13,509 nucleotides of DNA from Multifurca ochricompacta (GCA_022496185.1 WTXG01000560.1:1-13509), one strand, 5' to 3'. Shown: positions 1 to 8,873, counted from the first letter of the stretch. The notes: generated from the sequence alone by a model not told the origin. Translations and numbers: made by a program.

Positions 1-136
1 GTGTGAGTATAGGACTCGCGGCTCCGGGTGATCTGTGGGAACATACTCATGTGGATCCGAGTATGGGATTATCTAATCGAAATACCCACGAGTTCGGATC
101 CAGGTAACTCACGAGTGCACTCGTGCTAGGCCCTAG
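1..136. other. Foreign palindrome-rich segment truncating element A
   Basis: This stretch has no coding support and does not continue the integrase reading frame that runs into it from the right on the minus strand. The frame stops at a TAG (133-135) right after the residues LQI, where a related integrase would go on to its YHPQTDGQ motif. The segment holds several short palindromes built from GAGT/ACTC and GGATCC words (for example around 52-60 and 94-101, an inverted GGATCCGA/TCGGATCC pair). I see no LTR ends, ORF or RNA gene. It may be another repeat or a deletion junction. Confidence 0.6.
110..125. repeat. 16-bp perfect palindrome
   Basis: CACGAGTGCACTCGTG reads identically on both strands. 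It sits 8 bp from the point where the integrase frame of element A is lost, so it may mark the edge of the sequence that replaced the 3' end of A. Its function is unknown. Confidence 0.7.
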
Positions 137-759
137 ATCTGTAGGGTGGTTGCCAGTGCTCGAGAGAATTGAGAAGTGAAACGCGGATCGCAATCCGAAA
201 TGATGCGCCACGGGACGCCAAATAGCGGGAATATGTGTCGATAATAGAGTGTTGCAATCCCCTCACCCGTGATGTCTTTCGAACACGGAATAAATTTAGC
301 TGCTTTCGAACAGCCTTGATCCACAATGGTTAGTACAGCGTCATAGTGGCCAGAGACAGGGAGGTCTGTGATGAGGTCCATGGCAATGTATTGGAAAGGA
401 CCCACGGACGCAGGCATGTCTAGTGGAAAAAGTGGAACTTTCTTTGTTAGTTTAGGCTTGTTTTCTTGACATAGTGCACAGCTGCAAATGTATTCGCATA
501 CGAAGTCCATAAGTCCTGGGCCTTCGTAATCCTGTTGAATTTTTCTAATGGTTTTATCAATGCCAGGGTGTCCTGCTAGGATATGGTCATGGTGCTGGTG
601 TAGAATCTTTTGTCTTTCAGACAGAGTTTGAGGAAATGGGAGTTTATTGGTATGGGCTACCTTAACAAACAATGCCGGTGGCAACACAGTGATTGCCTCA
701 TTGTCATTATCACCATGTTCGGCATCAGGTCTACATGATAGCATGTCGGCTACCGTGTG
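136..759 (-). pseudogene. Element A integrase, 3'-truncated
   Basis: Ty3/gypsy integrase that would insert the cDNA of the older element. Read on the minus strand from about 759 to 136, it shows an HHCC zinc-binding domain (HHDHILAGHPG followed by a CALC pair), then the catalytic core with the first Asp in AMDLITDLP and the second in IISDCDPRF. Sequence ends after RALATTLQI, so the third catalytic residue (Glu of the QTDGQSE motif), the C-terminal domain and the 3' LTR are all missing. The conserved YWWPGM of this zinc domain reads YEGPGL here. SDCD for the usual SDRD is an Arg to Cys change that a CGT to TGT transition explains. It is in the same frame as the RNase H and RT upstream. Confidence 0.85.
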
Positions 760-1146
760 CAGTTTGCCAGGAACATGTTCAAGGGAGAAGTCGAAATCAG
801 CTAATTCTTGGAGCCACTGAGCTTGGCGGTGATTGAGTTTTTGTGGTTCTTTGAAATATTGTAAATTGTTGTGATCAGTGTGCACTTGTACCTTGTCTTG
901 GGCTCCCAGGAGATACTGGTGCCATGTCTGGAATGTGACCATAATTGCGAATAGTTCTCAATCATAAATGTCCCAATTTCTTTGGGTAGTGTCTAGTGTC
1001 TTTGAAAGATACGCGATGGGGTGTAGTCGTCCGTCATGGTCCTTCTGACTAAGCATCGCTCCAACTGCAAACCCTGAGGCATCTGTGTCTATGATGAAAG
1101 GTTTGGTAAAGTCTGGTTGAGCAAGAACTGGTTGTGAAGTTACTCA
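760..1146 (-). pseudogene. Element A RNase H
   Basis: RNase H domain of the older pol, which would degrade the RNA strand during reverse transcription. The minus-strand reading gives PFIIDTDASGFAVGAML with the first catalytic Asp, an ELFAI motif with the Glu, and VHTDHNNLQYF with the second Asp, then the connection to integrase at VADMLSCRPD. Two TGA stops interrupt it, at 1144-1146 (start of the domain) and 958-960 (just before ELFAI). Both lie where Arg is plausible, so CGA to TGA is the likely cause. LSCRPD for the usual LSRRPD is another Arg to Cys of the same type. No frameshift is needed. Confidence 0.85.
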
Positions 1147-1979
1147 TTGTTTTAGAGTATTGAAGGCGTCCTGTTCATCTGTCATCCATTTCCATGGATT
1201 CTTTACACTAGTGAGAGCATTTAGGGGCGCTGCAATCTTACTGAAGCCTTGTATAAATCGTCGGTAGAATTGACAAAATCCAAGGAATGATCTGATTTCC
1301 TTAACCGTGGTCGGGGTTTTCCAGGATGTGATGCCTTCGACTTTTACCGGATCCATATGAACCTGATTGCCTTCTAGGATTAGGCCGAGATATTCGATTC
1401 GTGTTTGTTTGAATGCACATTTCTCCAGCTTAAGATACAGATCGAGTTTATTGAGTTTGTCTAGGATACAGTGGACTTTAGACCGGTGGTTCACAGGATC
1501 AGAGTCAGTATGTATTAAAATGTCGTCCATATAAACCATGAACCAGGCTCTTCCCGAGGCATCGTGTTCATCTAACTCTTCGCAGAATTCCGTGTTCATC
1601 ATGGTTTGAAATGTTGCTGGGGAGTTGGTTAGTCCAAAAAACATCATGTTAGGCTTGTAGAGGCCGCGATTAGTTTTGAAAGCCGCCTTCCAATGATCTT
1701 CTGGTATGATCCGCACGTTATTGTAGCCCCAACGGATATCCATTTTGGTAAATAGAGTGCTCCCTTGTACGCGATCGATAAGCTCAGGTATGAGGGGTAG
1801 TGGGTATGTATTTCTGATGGTCCAACTGTTGAGCTTATGATAATCCTGGACTGGACATAGTTTCCTGTCTTTCTTCTTTATGAAGAAGAAGGGAGACACA
1901 TAGGGTGATTTGGATTCAGTAATATACCCCTTCTGTAAATGCTTGTCTAAGAATTTATTGAGTGCTTCCTGTTCGCCCG
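1147..1979 (-). pseudogene. Element A reverse transcriptase, main part
   Basis: Reverse transcriptase palm and thumb of the older Ty3/gypsy element, separated from its own first codons (9482-9643) by the insertion of element B. Read on the minus strand it is open throughout, about 278 codons, with [57 protein letters not shown], the intact catalytic box YMDDIL, YLGLILEG and SFLGFCQFYRRFI. CPVQDYHKLN for the usual [10 protein letters not shown] has Arg to Cys and Arg to His, both expected from CpG transitions. The catalytic site is intact, but the gene is dead because of the insertion and the stops before and after it. Across 1979/9482 the frame rejoins in phase once one 5-bp target copy is removed. 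Confidence 0.92.
1975..1979. repeat. Left target-site duplication of element B
   Basis: GCCCG, directly outside the TGTTACG end of the left LTR. The right copy is GCCTG (9482-9486). The one difference is a CG to TG transition, so this is a 5-bp Ty3/gypsy-type duplication altered by the same mutation seen in the LTRs. Confidence 0.85.
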
Positions 1980-2304
1980 TGTTACGAACCCCACCAAGCA
2001 TGCCTCTTTTCTTCACACTCCCCTCTGAGAACCCAGCCCTTCCACCTACACTACACTTTCTGATTATGTCTCCATCCTGGGACCCATCACATGCTCTCCA
2101 CCCATCCCCATAACTTGTTGATACCTCGTTGACTTCTATTTGCCTATGTTTACTTCTTTATCTCCTATCCATTATCTTCTTATCATTATGACCGGACACT
2201 TACTTAATACCCTATCAGAAGCTCGACTTTACACCCTCCGCTTCCATATATTTGGGCCCACCTGACTCCATGTTTCTTATCTCCTAGACGCCCATTCGAT
2301 TATG

Positions 2305-2312
2305 TATATAAG
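2305..2312 (+). promoter_or_regulatory. TATA box of element B 5' LTR
   Basis: TATATAAG. The predicted RNA start (2339, first base of the self-primer sequence) lies 34 nt from its first base, the same spacing as in element A (33 nt). The 3' LTR carries the same box at 9213-9220. Confidence 0.75.
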
Positions 2313-2338
2313 TTTGCTGTAACTATGCTGTAGACCTC

Positions 2339-2349
2339 AGACTCAACTT
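2339..2349 (+). other. Predicted RNA 5' end / self-primer of element B
   Basis: AGACTCAACTT pairs at 9 of 11 positions with the sequence at 2576-2586 just after the LTR. The two unpaired bases are a CA in each strand, which would pair perfectly if both were originally CG. By analogy with Tf1/sushi elements, this would be the first 11 nt of the RNA, which folds back to prime minus-strand synthesis. Inferred from sequence only. Confidence 0.55.
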
Positions 2350-2575
2350 ATTGAATACATCGGTGTTCGTCTTCTGGACTTCCCTTTGAAACCTCTGACT
2401 TGCTCGTCTCAGTGCTTCCAGCACTTCCCTGCTTAACATTGTCTTAGGGAACAGCCCCTTTGACTTTGACTCATCCCCTTTAAACTCCAAGGGGTCTTGT
2501 TGACTTCTTATCTGAAACTCTTGACCCACGCTGTCGCACAAGTCATGCAGAACGTCCCACACCAGACATAACATC

Positions 2576-2586
2576 AAGTCAAGTCT
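2576..2586 (+). other. Putative self-priming primer binding site of element B
   Basis: AAGTCAAGTCT starts 2 nt after the LTR end. It is complementary to 2339-2349 except for a central CA:CA mismatch explained by CpG decay. No convincing tRNA 3'-end complement was found at the LTR border. Confidence 0.55.
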
Positions 2587-2592
2587 CTCACA

Positions 2593-4096
2593 GTGGCTTC
2601 CAGCTGCAGTCAGACCCTCTTCCGAGAAGAACTCATTGAATGCAGAGACGAGAATAATCTTTCACAGCAAGTACTTGGCTCTGCCGCCTGGAAAGACTTT
2701 GAAACCGAGTTTGGATACTATGTCTATCATGATGGAAGATACCAACCGGTAGAATACGACAACGAGAAAAGAGTTTGGTACTGTATCCAATATTCGGATA
2801 GCCGACACTCTTGGGTCACTACAGGACCTGCCCCACCCGAATTTGGACTAGGCCCATGGAGAGAAAACCCTCTGGCCATTGTCATGGACTCTGAACCAGA
2901 AGAGTACATAGAAGAACCCAGTGAAGAAGAAGCACCAGCATTAGCAGCATCTACATCTCTGGTTGCACTGGTAGTTGTCACAATCAGAGCCCCTGCTTTG
3001 ACAACTCCACAGATATTGATACAATCTACACGAACCGTCATCCCATCCCACCCACACATGTCTACCATCGCTGCCCAACTCCCAGACCCTGCCCCACCGG
3101 CCCCTTCAGTGGCACCACCAAACATTCCTCCCCCTTTGGGACGACTGTCAGGAGTGCTACCCCAGACATTTACTGGAGACTGCTCACAGAGCAAAAAGTT
3201 TATGTTGGAGTTTACAACCTTTAAGAACTTCAATCATGATGTCCCACAAATTGTCAACCCATTTCAGCATGCCAATCTGTTCCTTTCCTTGATTCAAGGG
3301 GATGTGGTAGACGACTGGACCATGGAGCAGTTAGAATGGTTGAACGAGCAAGTTGAAAGCAGGCATTGTACCACAAGCGAAGGTCTTTGGGAGACCATTG
3401 CTGACAGGTTCAAAGATGCCTTCATGGACAGGCAAGCCAAGCAGAAGGCAGCCCAGGAATTGAAATCCCTCAGAATGGAGAAAGGCGAACTAGATGCATA
3501 CATCACCAAGTTCAGAAGCCTGGCCAATAGAGCCGGCTACGACACAGATGAGGAGGCAACACTAGACCTCTTCTCACAAGGACTACCCAATCCACTGGTC
3601 AAAAATATCATACAGTTCCATCATCCGCATGATTGGGATGGTTGGGTCGATGCTGCCTGACGGCAGCAACAAGACTACCTGGACTTCCAGACACGGTTTG
3701 GAGTCAACACCAAAAAGGGAAAAACCAGAGACCAGTGGAAGGCTGCCTTCGGAGTAAAGCCTGCCCAGCACACCCAGAGGGACCCAAACACTATGGACAC
3801 CTCTGTGGATCGAGCCCGAGCTCGGGCAATGCTTATGGAAGATGAGCGGCAGACATTAATGAAGGAAGGATGGTGCTTCTGCTGTAGAGCACTAGGGCAT
3901 ATGTCTCGGAATTGCCCTAAAAAGGGGTTCATGTCACCACAGCAACCGTCACATCAGAAAGTCCCACTCAGAATAACCCACCCATGGTGGACAAAAGGTC
4001 AAAGGAAGAGAAAGCCCAAGACATATGGGCTAATATGATGAAAGAAAGCGAGGAAGTGCGCACCATTTTGGTAGAAAAAGCATTTGCGAAAAAGGA
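2593..4096 (+). pseudogene. Element B Gag (capsid/nucleocapsid)
   Basis: Structural polyprotein that would form the virus-like particle. Residues about 1-185 are an acidic, proline-rich N-terminal region with no family I recognise (YYVYHDGRYQPVEYD near residue 45). Residues about 185-345 match a retrotransposon Gag capsid core (PQTFTGDCSQSKKF, LFLSLIQGDVVDDW, LDAYITKFRSLANRAGYD, LFSQGLP). A CCHC zinc knuckle, C-x2-C-x4-H-x4-C, lies at 3874-3915 (CFCCRALGHMSRNC). A basic and acidic tail (DIWANMMKESEEV) continues to about 4096. It is broken by a TGA at 3658-3660, where Arg is expected, and by a one-base deletion near 3966. The frame opens at GTG (2593, context ACAGTGG); no in-frame ATG occurs before 2884, so the original start seems lost or mutated. 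Confidence 0.85.
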
Positions 4097-4716
4097 TTTT
4101 TGTTAGGCTCAAACCCATTGGCCTGGGCACAAGCACTCCATGTCACCTCTGTGTATGCTAGTCAATTCAAGTCATTAAAAATACCAGTTCATTTTGAAAC
4201 TACACAGAGGATGGCCGATTGAGATATCTTAGTGGACTCTGGAGCCACAGACAACTTCATTCACCCACGACTAATCAAAACAATGGGTCTGGGAAGGCTG
4301 GCACTTCCCCAGGAAAAGAATATTTGGAGTATTGACGGAACGGCCAATCACACCAGAAAGATCACCCACTATATGGACTTGAATGTCCAGGTTGAGGAAA
4401 TAACGAAGATCATTCACTTCCTGATTACCGATCTAGGAGACGAAGATCTTATTTGGGATACCCCTGGCTTGCTGCTTTTGAACCAAAAATCAACTGGGCC
4501 GACGCAACGATGGATAAGGACTCGTACCCAACCATTATCACATCACTTGGCTATGATTATACAATCAGGCACCCAGCAGCCAGAACTATGTGTACAGAGG
4601 AAGAAGATGACCTCAGTCATTGTTACACCACCAAGGCATCAGAATTGGCCCAGAAGGCAACACAAGGGCAGGACAAGAAGACTTACCATGACGTAGTACC
4701 GAGCGTTTACCACTGA
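4097..4716 (+). pseudogene. Element B aspartic protease region
   Basis: Retroviral-type aspartic protease that would process Gag-Pol. The active-site motif LVDSGATDNFI starts at about 4229, followed by IHFLITDLGDEDLI and then, in another frame, GYPWLAAFEPKINW, a usual pairing for Ty3/gypsy proteases. The stretch links Gag to the RT (end near VPSVYH). Damage: single-base deletions in T runs near 4101 and 4454, and TGA stops at 4220-4222 and 4714-4716. The second stop falls where elements of this kind have Arg ([16 protein letters not shown]). The region between Gag and DSGA reads through once the deletions are allowed for, so gag and pol were probably one ORF. Confidence 0.82.
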
Positions 4717-5607
4717 CATTGGAAGGTGTTCTCTGAAGAGGAGTCACATTGCTTTCCCCCAGAATGTCCATGGGATCACGCCATCGACCTCCTTCCTGAT
4801 ACACCAGCTGCTATAGATTGCAAAATCTACCTGCTATCCCAAGCTGAGCAGGCTGCGCTTACAGAATTCCTTGAAGAACACCTGGCCAAGGGATACATTC
4901 GCCCGTCCAAGTCACCATATGCCTCACCCTTCTTCTTCATTAAGAAGAAGGATGGCAAGCTACGACCCGTCCAGGATTACCGAAAGATTAACATGTACAT
5001 GGTGAAGAATGCCTACCCCCTGCCCTCATTTCCGAACTTATCAACACCATGTGGGATAAGTCCCTCTTTTCAAAAATGGACGTGTGCTGGGGCTACAATA
5101 ATGTCAGGATCAAAGAGGGCAACCAGTGCAAAGCAGCATTCAAGACAAATCAAGGGTTGTTTGAGCCAAATGTCATGTTTTTCGGACTCACAAACTCGCC
5201 AGCAACATTCCAATCTATGATGAACCACATCTTCCAAGAACTTATCCTTACCGGTGAAGTGGTAGTTTACATGGACAACATCCTAGTCACCACCACCGAC
5301 AATTTGAATCACCATCGAGAGTGAGTACATCAGGTACTAGATATACTGCATGAACATGATCTGTATCTCAAACCTGCAAAGTGTTCCTTTGAGCAGCGAA
5401 GCGTCAAGTACCTCGGAGTTATCCTGGAGGGAGGACAAGTACGCATGGATCCCATTAAAGTACAAGGGGTTCGAGAATGGCCGGTGCCAACTTGTGTCAA
5501 GGATGTCCAATCCTTTATTGGATTCTGCAATTTTACTGATGCTTCGTCAGGGATTTTCAGGCATTGCATGACCACTAAATAACCTCCTGAAAAAGGATGT
5601 GCCATGA
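4717..5607 (+). pseudogene. Element B reverse transcriptase, YMDN active site
   Basis: Ty3/gypsy reverse transcriptase. Motifs in order: HWKVFSEEE leader, [66 protein letters not shown], the catalytic box YMDNIL (5268-5285), YLGVILEGGQV and SFIGFCNF. The box is normally YMDD; the second catalytic Asp codon GAC is now AAC (5277-5279), a CG to CA change that would abolish polymerase activity. MDVCW for MDVRW is another CpG-type change. Single-base deletions lie near 5025, 5534 and 5557, with TGA stops at 5322, 5537, 5569 and 5605. The minus-strand element keeps an intact YMDD, so the loss here is specific to this copy or its source. Confidence 0.9.
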
Positions 5608-6064
5608 CGTTGGGACACCGAACAACAACAAGCTTTCGAACAGATCGGAGGCCTGGTGGCTCAGAACCAGTACTCATCCAACCTGATCTGAGTCGCCCCT
5701 TCAAATTGGAAGTGGATGCCTCCCACTTTGCGAATGGGGCAGTACTGTATCAAAAGACAGTTTACAAGTGCTTCACCCAGTGGCATACTACTCAGAAACC
5801 TTTTCATCCGCCAAGCGAAACTACAACATTTGGGACCAAGAACTTCTAGCCATAGTCAAGGCGCTGCGACATTGGCGGCCATATCTGGCAGGAAATCCTC
5901 ACAAAACAGTCATCTACACCGATCATTCCAACCTATTGTACTGGAAAGAACCCCACAAGATCAGTCGACGGGTGGCACAAGAGGTTCTGGAGCTTGAAGA
6001 ATATGACTTCACCCTAAAGCACATTGCAGGAAGTCAGAATGCGCGAGCAGATGCACTGTCATGA
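5608..6064 (+). pseudogene. Element B RNase H
   Basis: RNase H domain that would remove template RNA. It shows FKLEVDASHFANGAVLYQ (first Asp, codon 5715-5717), NYNIWDQELLAIVKAL (Glu), VIYTDHSNLLYW (second Asp, codon 5921-5923) and the tether LEEYDFTLKHIAGSQNARADALS. Single-base deletions near 5668 and 5756 shift it across three frames. It ends at a TGA (6062-6064) inside the LSRRPD motif, again at an Arg position. The catalytic triad itself is unaltered. Confidence 0.87.
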
Positions 6065-7579
6065 AGGCCGGACATGCATACAGGGGAAGATGACAATGAC
6101 AATGTGACTGTCTTACCAGAAGAGGTGTTTGCAAAGACAGCCATAGTCAGCCTTCATGACATGGACCTATGGGCACAAATCTCACAAAATATGAACCCAG
6201 AGCTATGTCGCTCATGGGCTGATGCACACAACCTAAAAGAAGTTAACGGCCTTTGGTGGAAAGACAGGGATCGACTTGTTGTCACCAGTGGCGACAACAT
6301 TAAGAGGGGGGTGATCCATTTTCACCACGATCTCCCCTCTGCTGGACACCCTGGCATTGCCAACACCTACGCCCTTGCCAAGAGAGACTATTGGTGGCCC
6401 AATATGAAGAAAGATGTCGAAGACTATGTAAAAGGATGTGCGGCATGTCAAGTGAACAAAGTCAATACACACCCTAAGATCCCACCCATATATCCGATTA
6501 CTCCCACCTCATCAACCCCATTCCAGACCATTGCCATGGATTTTATTGTCAAATTGCCCGAATCACAAGGCTTCGACACCATCCTCACCATCACCAACCA
6601 CGACTGCTCAAAGGCCGCCCTGTTCATACCCTGCAAGGAGACCATTACAGCTGAGGGAGTAGCAAAACTATACCTGAACCATGTCTACCATCATTATGGG
6701 CTCCCCAAGAAGATCATATCCAATCGAGACACTCGGTTCACATCAGCATTTGCTAAGGCTCTGTGTCAGACATTGGATATCACACAGAATATATCCACCA
6801 CATACCACCCACAAACTGATGGACAATCAGAATGAACGAACCAGTGGTTGGAACAGTACCTCCGATTTTGGTGTAATGGACAACAAGATGACTGGGCAGA
6901 ATGGCTGCCGACAGCAGAGTTTGCACATAACTCATGGCCCAATGGGATGACAAAGGCTACCCCTTTCTCCCTTATCATGGGCTGGACGCCATGTATGACA
7001 TGGACCGATAAGCCTACAAATGTCCCATCAGTCACCCAACAGATTGGCCAATGGGAGGAACTACGGCGATCGGCCAATGAAAACTTGGCAAAAGCACAAC
7101 AGCTCTTATTGGCACAACCAGGAACTTTCACACCTTATCAAGCCAATGATTGGGTCTGGCTTGAAGGGAGGAACATTCACACATCACACCCTTCAGCCAA
7201 GCTGGCACCTTGACGACATGGACCCTTCCAGATCATGCGGAAGCTGTCAGATGTGTCATATGAACTGAAGTTGCCACCGCAATGGAAGATCCACCCTGTC
7301 TTCCATGCCAAACTCCTGACCCCATACAAGGAAACCTCCATGCATGGAGAGAACTTCTCGAGACCCCCACCTGACCTTATTGACGGAGAAGCAGAGTGGG
7401 AAGTGGAGTGTGTTCTGGATTCCACCCAAAGAGGCTGGGGGCGCAAACTGCATTACCTGATTAGCTGGAAGGGATTCCCAGACTCTGACAACTCATGGGA
7501 GCCAGCTGGGAATATCTTCGCCCCAACCCTTATCTCAGAGTTCCATCACCGACATCCAGAAGCACCCAGAGACAATTAA
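6065..7579 (+). pseudogene. Element B integrase with C-terminal chromodomain
   Basis: Integrase of a chromovirus. An HHCC zinc domain at about 6317-6448 (HFHHDLPSAGHPG, then CAACQVNK) is followed by the DDE core: first Asp 6539-6541 (AMDFIVKLP), second position 6722-6724 and Glu 6830-6832 (QTDGQSE). The second position reads AAT (IISNRDTRF), Asn instead of Asp, from a CG to CA change, so the enzyme would be inactive. The C-terminal domain continues through LRFWCNGQQDDWAEWLPTAE, then YELKLPPQWKIHPVFH. It ends with a chromodomain at about 7397-7555 (WEVECVLDS, LHYLISWKGF, SWEP), a fold that in this family targets insertion to modified histones. TGA stops at 6833 and 7211 both replace expected Arg. 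There are no frameshifts, and the natural stop is TAA 7577-7579. Confidence 0.92.
7400..7555 (+). other. Chromodomain of element B integrase
   Basis: Follows the chromodomain pattern: VECVLDS, then LHYLISWKGFPDSDNSWEPAGNI and a final LISEFHHRHP helix. The aromatic positions (W of ISWKGF and SWEP) are kept. It marks element B as a chromovirus of the Ty3/gypsy group. Confidence 0.88.
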
Positions 7580-7590
7580 AAGGGGGGTGA
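7578..7590 (+). other. Internal polypurine-tract-like sequence
   Basis: AAAAGGGGGGTGA overlaps the pol stop codon. It resembles the terminal tract AGAAGAGGGGGTGA (8874-8887) that borders the 3' LTR. In a standard element of this type the LTR would start near here, so the extra ORF lies between two PPT-like sequences. Confidence 0.55.
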
Positions 7591-7617
7591 CTCCAGACCC
7601 AGCAGAACCCCCAGTAC

Positions 7618-8721
7618 ATGCTCCCCCAGCAATGTCCTACCACTACCCAATCAATTATGTCTTTCATCACTGCCAACACTGCCGTCGACACGTTCACCAC
7701 TTCCACTGTTGTTGTCAAGAACTTCCCTTCTGCCCACCCTTCAATGCGTCCCTCATCCCCCATTGATTACGAAGCCACGGAGGCACAAACCAAGAACCAA
7801 TCCCCCAATCCCAATGATGACTTTGAACACTGTGAAGAGCCACACCCAAATGACCTGCTGGGCATGGAGCTGGATGATGAAGTTCCCAAATTCCCCTTCT
7901 TCACCAATAATCCAAACTCCTCAATGTACTACCCTCTAGAGATAACCCTGGCTGATGGAACGGTTGCCATAGCTAAGTACATCTTCTATACAAACGGAGG
8001 TATGGATGTTGCAGGATGCATGAAGAAGAATGGCCCTGTCTACAGGGCACCAGTCTACTTGGAGGAAAGGTATACAGGCCGCCTCCATCACATGATGAGC
8101 GATGAGCAGCTGGGACATCTCGCTGCTGAAGATTCACAGGCCTTCACCATTGACGAGGTCCTGAACGACATGCGCCTTCCACATCTTAAGGCTGAGGTCA
8201 TGAGACTGCGGAAGAACCTGACATTACGCACAACGCTCAACACACAATACAAGGAACACACGAAACGAATGACAAGACTGATGAGTGGGATGTTCCAGGT
8301 GGAGCAGGAGTTGGTTGAGATCCAGAAGAGGTTGGAACAAGGGGATGTGTACCAAACTATTGCAGAGAGGTACACAGACACTTATGCACACCCCCTCCCT
8401 CCACGATCATTGGGAGCTGCACCAACACTGCTGCCCAATCAATTCGAGATGCCACGCATGCACAAGAACCCCCGGGGAGAGACCTGCTGGCAATGCGATA
8501 GCAAGTATCACATCAGCTGGAACTGCCCCCTCAACCACAAGTGGTGTTGCCATTGCCGCAGCAACTTGCACTGGAGCAGGTTCTGTATCTTCCGCCGTGT
8601 GGGCGTAGCCCCAACCATTATCAATCCGTTGGGCTGGTGCGGCAAATGTTTGTGCCACAATTCCAGGCATCGCAAGCTCGATTGCCCGATCCACAACTTA
8701 TGCTATCAATGTGGACAATGA
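7618..8721 (+). CDS. Extra ORF of element B: tandem zinc-knuckle protein
   Basis: A 367-codon ORF between pol and the 3' LTR, starting 39 nt after the pol stop in another frame. ATG 7618 is the first after an in-frame TGA at 7588. I do not recognise the protein. Residues 1-90 are polar and Ser/Thr/Pro-rich; 90-175 look like a small globular region (YYPLEITLADGTVAIAKYIF, YRAPVYLEERYTGRLHH); 185-245 are probably helical or coiled coil (MRLRKN to IQKRLEQ). The C-terminus has CCHC knuckles: C290-C293-H298-C303 and C310-C313-H318-C323 (both C-x2-C-x4-H-x4-C), then C341-C344-H351-C356 with a longer gap, and a fourth starting C362-C365. The stop TGA falls inside the fourth knuckle; the frame continues with a His and Cys to a TAG at 8854-8856, so the stop is probably a mutated CGA. 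It has no frameshift, unlike pol. A nucleic-acid-binding role is inferred from the knuckles only. Confidence 0.78.
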   Translation: MLPQQCPTTTQSIMSFITANTAVDTFTTSTVVVKNFPSAHPSMRPSSPIDYEATEAQTKNQSPNPNDDFEHCEEPHPNDLLGMELDDEVPKFPFFTNNPNSSMYYPLEITLADGTVAIAKYIFYTNGGMDVAGCMKKNGPVYRAPVYLEERYTGRLHHMMSDEQLGHLAAEDSQAFTIDEVLNDMRLPHLKAEVMRLRKNLTLRTTLNTQYKEHTKRMTRLMSGMFQVEQELVEIQKRLEQGDVYQTIAERYTDTYAHPLPPRSLGAAPTLLPNQFEMPRMHKNPRGETCWQCDSKYHISWNCPLNHKWCCHCRSNLHWSRFCIFRRVGVAPTIINPLGWCGKCLCHNSRHRKLDCPIHNLCYQCGQ

Positions 8722-8856
8722 GGTCCATATGGATTCCTGCGCACCCATAGATGCCCTCAAGATTCAGATAAAGAGAACGACACCCTCGATGATCGTAATG
8801 TAGCTGATGACTATTTGGAGCTGGTACAAGATGATGACGGTACGAGTCGTTTCTAG
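8722..8856 (+). pseudogene. C-terminal tail of extra ORF beyond the TGA
   Basis: Same frame as 7618-8721, open for 44 further codons to TAG 8854-8856. It begins GPYGFLRTHRCP, which supplies the His and Cys missing from the fourth zinc knuckle, and then becomes acidic (ELVQDDDG). This supports the view that the original protein ran to 8856, about 412 codons, and that TGA 8719-8721 is a CpG-type nonsense change. Confidence 0.65.
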
Positions 8857-8873
8857 CTGGGTCTGCTAGAACC

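Larger units (their letters stand above)
137..1979 (-). mobile_element. Element A (older Ty3/gypsy), 3' half
   Basis: Distal part of the older minus-strand retrotransposon: most of RT, RNase H and part of integrase. The proximal part lies at 9482-12470. The two were contiguous before element B inserted at 1979/9482. The 3' end (rest of integrase, polypurine tract, 3' LTR) is replaced by unrelated DNA left of about 137. Confidence 0.92.
1980..2573 (+). repeat. 5' LTR of element B
   Basis: It begins TGTTACGAACCCC and ends CATAACA; the ends form a TGTTA/TAACA inverted repeat. The copy at 8888-9481 has exactly the same length. They differ at 25 positions, all transitions within CG/TG/CA dinucleotides. 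U3 runs to about 2338 with a TATATAAG box at 2305-2312, and R/U5 runs from about 2339. The right part can fold a small hairpin (CCCCTT 2475-2480 with AAGGGG 2489-2494). Confidence 0.97.

Noticed and set aside
2594..2609. TGGCTTCC... as a tRNA primer binding site
   Set aside because: It lies 20 nt from the LTR end inside the gag frame, and the self-complementary site at 2576-2586 is better placed and has a perfect parallel in element A.
2727..3233. 168-codon minus-strand ORF
   Set aside because: Antisense shadow of the element B gag N-terminal region; Gly/Ser-rich from proline codons on the other strand.
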